The notes beneath the pieces were generated by a model. That model was not told the origin of the DNA. It saw nothing but the letters and a program-made list of their open reading frames with translations, and ran no database searches. The translations under genes and the position numbers were made by a program. Of a stretch of 19,103 nt of DNA, positions 13,659 to 19,103 are shown piece after piece. The stretch is from Pseudomonadota bacterium. GTDB lineage: Bacteria; Pseudomonadota; Gammaproteobacteria; Xanthomonadales; Xanthomonadaceae. The stretch's first letter is position 1; the number at the start of each line of letters is the position of its first letter. The DNA is taken from contig JAEZCF010000045.1 in NCBI GenBank assembly GCA_023430045.1, positions 1-19,103 of the forward strand, read 5' to 3'.

Positions 13659-14699
13659 ATGAGCACGAAAAAGCTGATGATGTATGGCGCTGCAGGCTAT
13701 ACCGGGGGCATGGCGGCCCAGCATGCGGCAGCGGCGGGACTGCCGCTCGTGCTTGCCGGCCATTCCCGCAGCCGCGCGGCGTTGGAACCCTTGGCCACAC
13801 GACTTGATGCCGAACTGCGGCTCTTCGACCTTGAAGACGCGGCCGCGGTCATGCGCCATCTCGAAGGCATCGGCGTGCTGCTCAACTGCGCCGGCCCGTT
13901 CCGCAACACCGCTGGGCCGCTGATGTCTGCCGCGATCGTCGCAGGCGTGCACTATCTCGATTTCTCGGCCGAACTGGATACCTATCAGCAGGCCTTGGCG
14001 ATGGACCAGCAGGCGCACGCCGCCGGCATCATGCTGCTGCCAGGAAGTGGTGGCAGCGTCGCGATGCTGGGAAGCCTGGCGGGCCATGCCGTGGCGCGCC
14101 TGGACGCGCCACGGAAAATCAGCATCGCGCTTGATGTGGCCGGTGCGATGTCCAAAGGGTCGATACGCAGTGCGGGGCAGGCACTGGAGATGCCGCCCCT
14201 GCAGCGGCTGGACGGCGAACTGGTCGCACGCAGCGCAGATGAGGGGCGAGTGTTCGACTTCGGCAGCGGTCCGCGGTTTTCCTTCCCGGCCACCCTTCCG
14301 GACCTGCTCACCCTCCACCATGCGACCGGTGTACCGGACATCGAGACCTTCGTTCACATCGCCGTGGGTGATTCCCCCACGAGCGAGGCCGGCGAGGGCA
14401 CGGCAGGCCCCAGCGCCGAAGCGCGCGCGTGCAGCCGCTATCACGCGGCGGTGGAGGTCACCGGCGCCGATGGCATCGTGGCGCGCTCGTGGCTCGACAC
14501 CGTGAACGGATACACCTTCACCGCCATGGCCGCCGCCGAGGCCGCGCGACGTGTCCTGGCCGGCGAGGTGCGGCCAGGCTTCCAGACACCTGCCGCGCTG
14601 TTCGGCAACGGGTTTGCCGGGACCATCGCCGACACCCGCATCATCGACATGGCGCTGGACCACGCGCGCGCGATGCCACCCGGACTTGAGACGCCGTAA
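13659..14699 (+). CDS. Saccharopine-dehydrogenase-like NAD(P)-binding protein
   Basis: This 346-residue protein has an N-terminal Rossmann domain with GAAGYTG at 10-16, a VLLNCAGPF motif and HYLDFSAE, all typical of the saccharopine dehydrogenase / trans-acting enoyl reductase superfamily. Many bacterial members are uncharacterised. The start ATG 13659 lies 2 bp after the VOC stop, and no strong Shine-Dalgarno is visible, so translation is likely coupled to the genes before it. An upstream in-frame ATG at 13635 would overlap the VOC gene. It ends 6 bp from the convergent VOC gene. A true lysine-pathway role is unlikely; a reductase in the same local pathway as the SDR is plausible but inferred. 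Confidence 0.82.
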   Translation: MSTKKLMMYGAAGYTGGMAAQHAAAAGLPLVLAGHSRSRAALEPLATRLDAELRLFDLEDAAAVMRHLEGIGVLLNCAGPFRNTAGPLMSAAIVAGVHYLDFSAELDTYQQALAMDQQAHAAGIMLLPGSGGSVAMLGSLAGHAVARLDAPRKISIALDVAGAMSKGSIRSAGQALEMPPLQRLDGELVARSADEGRVFDFGSGPRFSFPATLPDLLTLHHATGVPDIETFVHIAVGDSPTSEAGEGTAGPSAEARACSRYHAAVEVTGADGIVARSWLDTVNGYTFTAMAAAEAARRVLAGEVRPGFQTPAALFGNGFAGTIADTRIIDMALDHARAMPPGLETP

Positions 14700-14705
14700 C
14701 CTGCG

Positions 14706-15107
14706 TCAAGGCAAGGGCGGCTTCTGGCAGACCACCTCGACGTTGATACCGTCGGGGTCCAGCACATAGGCAGCGTAGTAGTGCGCGTGATACCGGTGGC
14801 GGATGCCGGGCGGGCCATTATCGGTTCCGCCAGCCGCCAGGGCGGCCAGATGGAACGCATCGACGACGGCGCGATCATTCGTGGCAAACGCGATGTGGGT
14901 GCCGCTGCCGGGTGCGTCGTTGTCATGAAACCAGACGCTAGGATAGCCGTCCTTGCCGAAACCGTGACGGGTGCCGCCAGCGCGCGTGCGTTCGGGTCCC
15001 ACGGTGATCACCCGCACGATGTCGAGTGGCGCAAGCGCGCGCTCGTAAAACGCACGCGATGCTTCAGCATCGCCAACGGCAAATTCGATGTGGTCAATGA
15101 CAGGCAT
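14706..15107 (-). CDS. VOC / glyoxalase-fold protein 2
   Basis: This is a second 133-residue VOC protein. Likely metal ligands are H6 (IDHIEFAVGD), H71 (GTHIAFATND) and E124 (DPDGINVEVVC). It shares the YYAA-x-V-x-DPDG signature near its C-terminus with the VOC protein at 13255, so the two are paralogues. GAGGAG about ten bases upstream supports the ATG. It lies 45 bp downstream of the TetR gene on the same strand and may share its transcript. This suggests control by the same repressor as bdcA. Its activity is unknown. Confidence 0.87.
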   Translation of the reverse strand: MPVIDHIEFAVGDAEASRAFYERALAPLDIVRVITVGPERTRAGGTRHGFGKDGYPSVWFHDNDAPGSGTHIAFATNDRAVVDAFHLAALAAGGTDNGPPGIRHRYHAHYYAAYVLDPDGINVEVVCQKPPLP

Positions 15108-15152
15108 GAACTGTCTGCTCCTCGGAATATGAAAGAAACGTCTTGCCGCGTC

Positions 15153-15737
15153 TCATGACAGCGCCAGACCCGCGCTGGCCATCCGCGCCGAAGCGAGCAG
15201 GCGATCGCGATCGTGCCCGTTGCGGGCGCTGGCTGACAGTCCGGTCATGACGGTGGTGACGTAGTCGGTCAATCGATCCGCATCCCCGGGATGACGGGAC
15301 GCGACAAAGCGGTGGATCGCCTGCTGCGCGGCCACCAGAAACGAGGTGGCCGCCTGCCGTGCATCGTTGTCCCTGCAGCGTGCGCCCTCGATCACCATGC
15401 ACCCGGCCGCATCCGGATCGGTGGCATAGCGGCGGGCTGCTTCTTCCAGCACCGCCGCCAGGCAGTCCACTGTCGGGCGGCTTTCATCAAGCAGCGTGGA
15501 CAGGGGCACGGCGCCGTGGATGGCAAAGCGGTCGAGGATGCGGCCATACAGCCCGGCCTTGCTGCCGAAGGCCGCATAGAAACTGGGTGGATTGATCCCG
15601 AGCGCCTCGGTGATGTCCGCCACGCTCACGGCATCGTAGCCACGGGCATGGAACAGGCGCTGCGCGACCTCGACCGCCGCCTCGGGATCGAAGGCGCGAG
15701 GCCGTCCACGGGTCTTTCTAATTTCTTTAGCACTCAC
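15153..15737 (-). CDS. bdcR: TetR-family repressor BdcR
   Basis: This 194-residue TetR regulator starts with a basic GRPRAFDPE segment (11-19). The HTH is at about 36-58 (AVSVADITEALGINPPSFYAAFGSKAGLY). The ligand domain has EEAARRYATDPDAAGCMVIEG and MTGLSASARNGH. These stretches closely match E. coli BdcR (YjgJ) as I recall it, the repressor beside bdcA. GTG 15737 with AAGGA seven bases upstream fixes the start. It is divergent from bdcA across a 70-bp promoter region with a clear inverted repeat. Orthology rests on both the sequence and the partner gene. Confidence 0.85.
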   Translation of the reverse strand: MSAKEIRKTRGRPRAFDPEAAVEVAQRLFHARGYDAVSVADITEALGINPPSFYAAFGSKAGLYGRILDRFAIHGAVPLSTLLDESRPTVDCLAAVLEEAARRYATDPDAAGCMVIEGARCRDNDARQAATSFLVAAQQAIHRFVASRHPGDADRLTDYVTTVMTGLSASARNGHDRDRLLASARMASAGLALS

Positions 15738-15747
15738 TACAAAATCC

Positions 15748-15777
15748 TTGACATCGCTGCCGACGCCTTTTTATAGT
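15748..15777 (+). promoter_or_regulatory. Strong bdcA promoter
   Basis: A consensus -35 TTGACA (15748-15753) and TATAGT (15772-15777) are separated by 18 bp. This is the best sigma-70 promoter in the window. The -35 overlaps the bdcR ribosome-binding region on the other strand, so the two genes compete for the same DNA. Confidence 0.75.
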
Positions 15778-15781
15778 CGGC
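15759..15781. promoter_or_regulatory. Candidate BdcR operator
   Basis: The inverted repeat GCCGAC-N11-GTCGGC (15759-15764/15776-15781) spans the spacer and -10 of the bdcA promoter. Its size and position suit a TetR-family dimer that blocks RNA polymerase. Binding is inferred. Confidence 0.6.
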
Positions 15782-15807
15782 GCTACATTAATTTCCGGAA
15801 AGATCCA

Positions 15808-16521
15808 ATGCAAGCTTTTCAAGGGAAGTCGGTTCTGGTCCTGGGCGGCAGCCGTGGCATCGGTGCGGCCATCGTCCGGCGTTTCAGCGACGACGGCGCA
15901 GCGGTCACGTTCACCTATTCCGGGTCGCCCTCGGCGGCCGGGGAGTTGGCCGCCGCGACCGGCGCCACCGCGGTACAGACCGACAGCGCCGACCGTGATG
16001 CGGTGATCGCCCGCGTCCGCGACAGCGGCCCGCTCGACGTGCTGGTCGTCAATGCCGGGATCGCGGTGTTTGGCGATGCCCTCGAACAGGATCCGGATGC
16101 GATCGACCGCCTGTTCCGCATCAATGTCCACGCGCCTTACCACGCGGCCGTCGAAGCGGCACGGCGCATGCCCGAAGGAGGGCGCATCATCGTCATCGGA
16201 TCGGTCAATGGCGACCGGATGCCGATCCCGGGCATGGCCTCCTATGCCGTGAGCAAATCAGCGCTGCAGGGACTCGCGCGTGGGCTGGCACGCGATTTCG
16301 GACCGAGAGGGATCACCATCAATGTCGTACAGCCCGGGCCCATCGACACCGATGCGAATCCGGCGCAAGGCCCGATGCGGGACCTGATGCACAGCTTCAT
16401 GGCCATCAAGCGCCACGGCCGGGCAGACGAGGTCGCGGGCATGGTGGCGTGGCTGGCCGGGCCGGAAGCCGGCTTTGTGACCGGCGCGATGCACACGATC
16501 GATGGTGCCTTTGGCGCCTGA
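15808..16521 (+). CDS. bdcA: SDR-family protein BdcA (SDR 4)
   Basis: This 237-residue SDR closely matches E. coli BdcA (YjgI) as I recall it, an NADPH-binding SDR reported to bind cyclic-di-GMP and promote biofilm dispersal. Conserved blocks include GGSRGIGAAIVRRF (13-26), DSADRDAV, the S132/Y146/K150 triad (GSVNGDRMPIPGMASYAVSK), NVVQPGPIDTDANPA, and the end FVTGAMHTIDGAFGA. The start ATG 15808 has GGAAAG five bases upstream. The divergent TetR gene matches BdcR, so the known pair is conserved. The dispersal role is knowledge from E. coli; enzymatic function and the role in this host are unproven. Confidence 0.88.
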   Translation: MQAFQGKSVLVLGGSRGIGAAIVRRFSDDGAAVTFTYSGSPSAAGELAAATGATAVQTDSADRDAVIARVRDSGPLDVLVVNAGIAVFGDALEQDPDAIDRLFRINVHAPYHAAVEAARRMPEGGRIIVIGSVNGDRMPIPGMASYAVSKSALQGLARGLARDFGPRGITINVVQPGPIDTDANPAQGPMRDLMHSFMAIKRHGRADEVAGMVAWLAGPEAGFVTGAMHTIDGAFGA

Positions 16522-16603
16522 TCCAACACCCCGATGACGGCGGCACCCGGGGCCTGCGACTCTTCAGAATCAGGCCATCGGTCAGCCGTCATCGGTCATC
16601 CGT
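16516..16603. repeat. Inverted and direct repeats in the bdcA-HxlR convergent gap
   Basis: GCCTGAT at the bdcA stop (16516-16522) is mirrored by ATCAGGC (16569-16575), enclosing a CCCCG/CGGGG hairpin (16529-16533/16548-16552). A 14-bp direct repeat CATCGGTCAKCCGT follows at 16576 and 16590, and its second copy contains the stop codon of the convergent HxlR gene. The inverted repeat may end transcription from both sides. Confidence 0.4.
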
Positions 16604-17018
16604 CAGATCCCGCGCGCCGGTCGAACACCGTGCGCGCCTGCTCGATGGCCTGCAGATTCTGTTCGGCCCATACCCACACGCCACAGAACGCCGCGCCCAG
16701 GCCAAGACCGAGATCGGTCAACTGGTATTCCACTTTCGGGGGTACGACGGGATACACCGTCCGCGTCACCAGGCCTTCGCGTTCCATCTCACGCAGGGTC
16801 TGCGTCAGCATTTTCTGACTGATGCCATCCACCTGCCTGGCGAGCTGGCTGAAGCGCTGCACACCATGTTCGGCCAGCACGTCGAGGATGATCATCGTCC
16901 ACTTGTCGGCGACGCGCGCTATCACCTCGTTGACCAGCGCTTCAACGCGCAGATCGAGGTTCTGGCCTTCAGCCAGTTTCTTCTGCACCTGCGCGTGTTT
17001 TACGAAATCGACCGACAT
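16596..17018 (-). CDS. HxlR-family winged-helix regulator
   Basis: This 140-residue regulator has the HxlR core at 34-105: VADKWTMIILDVLAEHGVQRF, then SQKMLTQTLREMEREGLVTR (recognition helix region) and a wing with YPVVPPKVEYQLTDLG. HxlR proteins act as dimers and often respond to electrophiles, quinones or oxidants. The only obvious cysteine here is C112, so the N-terminal redox cysteine of YodB/HypR-type members is absent. GGAG five bases before ATG 17018 supports the start. It is divergent from a DltE-like SDR, its likely target, across a 166-bp gap containing a perfect inverted repeat. Confidence 0.9.
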   Translation of the reverse strand: MSVDFVKHAQVQKKLAEGQNLDLRVEALVNEVIARVADKWTMIILDVLAEHGVQRFSQLARQVDGISQKMLTQTLREMEREGLVTRTVYPVVPPKVEYQLTDLGLGLGAAFCGVWVWAEQNLQAIEQARTVFDRRAGSDG

Positions 17019-17081
17019 GTCTGCTCCGTTTCCTCAATGCCATCTGCCTGTCCAGCCTGGGGCCGGCAGGAAAAGCCAAAT

Positions 17082-17097
17082 CTTACCGTCTGGTAAG
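17082..17097. promoter_or_regulatory. Candidate HxlR operator
   Basis: CTTACC-GTCT-GGTAAG is a perfect 6-bp inverted repeat with a 4-nt spacer. It lies midway between the divergent HxlR and SDR genes. A further AAGTA...TACTT pair (17094-17098/17114-17118) may extend the site. HxlR regulators typically bind such short palindromes; binding here is inferred. Confidence 0.6.
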
Positions 17098-17184
17098 TAT
17101 GGAACATTTGGGTGCCTACTTCCTGAAAGAGAGTGATGGTACTACGCTTCCTGCCACATCTGCCGCGGCAAGGAAAAACCAACC

Positions 17185-17949
17185 ATGAAACTGACAGGCA
17201 ACACCGTGCTCATCACCGGAGGCGGTTCCGGTATTGGCCGCGAACTGGCGGTGCGGCTGCACGATCTGGGCAACGTCGTCATCGTGACCGGTCGGCGGCT
17301 GAGCGCGCTGCAGGACACCATTGATGGGCGTGAGCACATGCATGCATTCGAGCTGGATGTCGATGATCCAGCAGCGATCAGCCGATTCGCGCAGCATGTC
17401 GTGGGCCAGCATCCGGACCTCAACGTGCTCATCAACAACGCAGGCATCATGCGTTATGAAGACGTGGGCAGGCAGGGCGACCTCAGTGATGCCGAAGCGC
17501 AGATCACCACCAACCTGCTGGGGCCGGTACGCCTGACGAACGCGCTGATCGACCATCTCAGCAGCCGGCCCGAGCCTGCGATCGTGAACGTAACGTCCGG
17601 CCTGGCGTTCGTGCCGCGCGCCGACGCGGCGATCTACAGCGCGACCAAAGCGGCCCTGCACACCTACACCACCAGTCTTCGCCACCAGCTCAAGGGCACG
17701 GTGCAGGTGATCGAGCTGGTGCCTCCGGCCATCCAGACCGAACTCACGCCAGGCCAGTCGAACCGCGATGGCTACATGCCGCTGGATCCTTTCATCGATG
17801 AGGTGATCGGACTGTTCGGTGAGCAGCCGACGGCGGACGAAATCGTGGTGGAACGTGCGCGCCCGCAGCGACTGGCCGAACGCGAAGGCCGCTTCGCGCA
17901 GGTGTTTGATCGCATCAACGCGCGCGCGGTCGAGCAGCAGAAGGGCTGA
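17185..17949 (+). CDS. DltE-like SDR-family oxidoreductase (SDR 5)
   Basis: This 254-residue SDR has TGGGSGIG at 11-18, NNAG at 84-87 and the S138/Y151/K155 triad (IYSATKAALHTYTTSLR). The middle and C-terminal blocks (QITTNLLGPVRLTNALIDHL, LVPPAIQTELTPGQ) are those of the DltE-type SDR group. The name comes from Gram-positive teichoic-acid loci, but Gram-negative members have no such role. GRRLS after beta-2 suggests NADP(H). AAGGA at 17170-17174 supports ATG 17185, with a rather long spacing of 10. The gene faces an HxlR regulator and is followed 67 bp later by a Tat-exported SDR. The substrate is unknown. Confidence 0.9.
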   Translation: MKLTGNTVLITGGGSGIGRELAVRLHDLGNVVIVTGRRLSALQDTIDGREHMHAFELDVDDPAAISRFAQHVVGQHPDLNVLINNAGIMRYEDVGRQGDLSDAEAQITTNLLGPVRLTNALIDHLSSRPEPAIVNVTSGLAFVPRADAAIYSATKAALHTYTTSLRHQLKGTVQVIELVPPAIQTELTPGQSNRDGYMPLDPFIDEVIGLFGEQPTADEIVVERARPQRLAEREGRFAQVFDRINARAVEQQKG

Positions 17950-18016
17950 CCCTGCAATCCGATGGCGGGGTGCGGCGTTGCCGTGCGCCGCCGCCGCAAC
18001 AGCGAAGGAATTCTCC

Positions 18017-18904
18017 ATGTCGACAGAAGATCGTACCGCCCCCGTCCTGCCGGCTGCAGCGGAGGTCGACCCGGCCCGGCGCCGCTTTCTGACGGCCGCG
18101 GCCGTGGCGGCGCCGGCGGCGATGCTGCTGGCTGCGGACAGCGCCGTCGCTGCTACCCCGCAGTCGACCAGCGCTGCGGGCAAAGCGGCGCTGGTGACCG
18201 GGTCGTCGCGCGGCATCGGTGCCGCCATTGCCAGGCGTCTGGCCCAGGATGGCTACGCCGTGACGGTCAACTATCTGAGCAGCCGTGACCAGGCCGCGAG
18301 CGTTGTGCGCGACATCACCGCCGGCGGCGGCAAAGCGATCTTCGAACAGGCCGATGTCAGTGATCCTGCGGCGGTGCGTCGCCTGTTCGACAGGCACCAG
18401 GCGGCATTCGGACAACTGGACGTGGTGGTCGCCAACGCCGGCATCCAGCGGCTCGGCGCATTCGCCGCAATGGAGGATGACGACTACCAACGCCTGATCG
18501 ACGTCAACATGAAGGGTTGCTTCCACACCCTGCGCGAGAGTGCCCGACGTATCACCGACGGTGGGCGGATCATCGCCCTGTCATCGGGAACCACCCTGAT
18601 GCGTCCGCCCACCTATGGGCCATACGCCGCCAGCAAGGCGGCGGTCGAGGTATTCGTGAACATCCTGGCCAAGGAACTGGCGGGCCGGGGGGTGTCGGTC
18701 AACGCCGTGGCCCCCGGCACCACCAACACCTCGCTGTTCACCGACGGCAAGACGCCCGGGCAGATCGCCGCGTTCGCGCAGCAGACCCCGCACAAGCGAC
18801 TGGGTGAGCCGGAGGACATCGCCCGCGTGGTGTCGATCCTGGCCGGAGGGCAGGGCGGCTGGATCAATGGCCAGGTGGTGAACGCCAATGGCGGCCTGGT
18901 CTGA
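18017..18904 (+). CDS. Tat-exported SDR-family oxidoreductase (SDR 6)
   Basis: This 295-residue protein fuses a twin-arginine leader to a classical SDR. The leader has RRRFLTAAAVAAPAAMLLAA at 21-40 and a likely cleavage after AVA at about residue 45. The SDR part has TGSSRGIG at 61-68, ANAG at 139-142, the S190/Y203/K207 triad (GPYAASKAAVE), and the C-terminal GGWINGQVVNANGG. NYLSSRD after beta-2 suggests NADP(H). AAGGA seven bases before ATG 18017 supports the long form, so the leader is translated. Tat export would carry the folded, cofactor-loaded enzyme to the periplasm, unusual for an SDR. It follows the DltE-like SDR on the same strand and is probably in the same operon. Confidence 0.9.
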   Translation: MSTEDRTAPVLPAAAEVDPARRRFLTAAAVAAPAAMLLAADSAVAATPQSTSAAGKAALVTGSSRGIGAAIARRLAQDGYAVTVNYLSSRDQAASVVRDITAGGGKAIFEQADVSDPAAVRRLFDRHQAAFGQLDVVVANAGIQRLGAFAAMEDDDYQRLIDVNMKGCFHTLRESARRITDGGRIIALSSGTTLMRPPTYGPYAASKAAVEVFVNILAKELAGRGVSVNAVAPGTTNTSLFTDGKTPGQIAAFAQQTPHKRLGEPEDIARVVSILAGGQGGWINGQVVNANGGLV

Positions 18905-18918
18905 TGCAGCCACAGTAC

Positions 18919-18965
18919 GGACGCGTGATCGACGCCGCGTCCATCCGCTGTCCGGTTTCCAGCGG
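18919..18965 (+). terminator. Two back-to-back hairpins after SDR 6
   Basis: GGACGCG/CGCGTCC (18919-18925/18936-18942) and CCGCTG/CAGCGG (18945-18950/18960-18965) lie just after the SDR 6 stop. No T-run follows directly; a T-run occurs at about 18994-19001. They could be a weak terminator or a 3' stability element before the next gene. Confidence 0.35.
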
Positions 18966-19022
18966 TGACGTTGCGCCGCGCTGTTCCGTCGAGCTTTTTT
19001 TCAACCGTCCAGGAGACGCCGC

Positions 19023-19103
19023 ATGACCCAGAAAACACCCGATCCGGCACGCCGCAGCCTTCTGGCGGCGGCCGCCATGGCGGCGCCGGCCGCACTGCTG
19101 ATG
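19023..19103 (+). CDS. Start of a Tat-signal protein, cut by the window edge
   Basis: Twenty-seven codons are visible, with AGGAG (19011-19015) seven bases before the ATG. The translation begins MTQKTPDPARRSLLAAAAMA and continues with a hydrophobic APAALLM stretch, which reads as a twin-arginine leader. It resembles the leader of the preceding SDR 6 (DPARRRFLTAAAVAAPAAMLL), so the two exported proteins may be paralogues or share leader ancestry. The mature domain lies beyond the window, and no function can be assigned. Confidence 0.75.
   Translation, partial: MTQKTPDPARRSLLAAAAMAAPAALLM

Noticed and set aside
13659..14699. Lysine-pathway saccharopine dehydrogenase
   Set aside because: The fold and Rossmann motif fit the superfamily only. 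The context is an SDR/VOC operon, and many such proteins are enoyl-reductase-like, so the pathway name was not given.
17185..17949. Teichoic-acid D-alanylation role implied by the DltE group name
   Set aside because: The host is Gram-negative and no dltABCD genes are present; only the SDR family assignment is supported.

Overview
This 19.1-kb window is high-GC gammaproteobacterial chromosome, most likely Stenotrophomonas (S. maltophilia complex) or a close xanthomonad relative. The clues are the protein style of folD, guaB and guaA and, above all, GTAG-headed / CTAC-ended REP hairpins in the intergenic regions, the signature of Stenotrophomonas 'SMAG' repeats. The genus call is inference; no search was run. 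No rRNA, tRNA or CRISPR array was seen.

Region 1 (1-4464) is core chromosome: a degenerate 21-bp tandem repeat, folD (one-carbon metabolism), a small REP cluster, then guaB and guaA (GMP synthesis from IMP), separated by a strong hairpin. Region 2 (4465-6621) looks like the worn-down remains of a mobile island at the 3' end of guaA, a known integration hotspot: an N-terminal scrap of a tyrosine integrase, frameshifted fragments, an AT-rich operator/promoter with iterated TTCCRATAGGA boxes, and an apparently intact hipB-hipA toxin-antitoxin pair.

Region 3 (6753-19103) is an accessory metabolic block in which small redox genes alternate with local transcription factors of different families. 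In order: cupin and AraC regulator (-), divergent from two SDRs (+); CGNR zinc-finger regulator (-), divergent from an exported alpha/beta hydrolase (+); a five-hairpin REP cluster that supplies the stop codons of both flanking genes; AraC regulator (-), divergent from an SDR-VOC-saccharopine-dehydrogenase-like operon (+); a VOC gene and the TetR regulator bdcR (-), divergent from bdcA (+); HxlR regulator (-), divergent from a DltE-type SDR (+), a Tat-exported SDR (+) and the start of another Tat-leader gene (+).

Six SDRs, two glyoxalase-fold proteins and an NAD(P)-binding saccharopine-DH-like protein are thus served by five regulators. The unit 'regulator facing a reductase operon' recurs four times, and the CGNR/hydrolase pair is a fifth divergent unit. 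The best reading is a patchwork of inducible carbonyl/electrophile or signal-turnover modules. A shared physiological role is inference; only bdcA/bdcR can be matched to a described pair.
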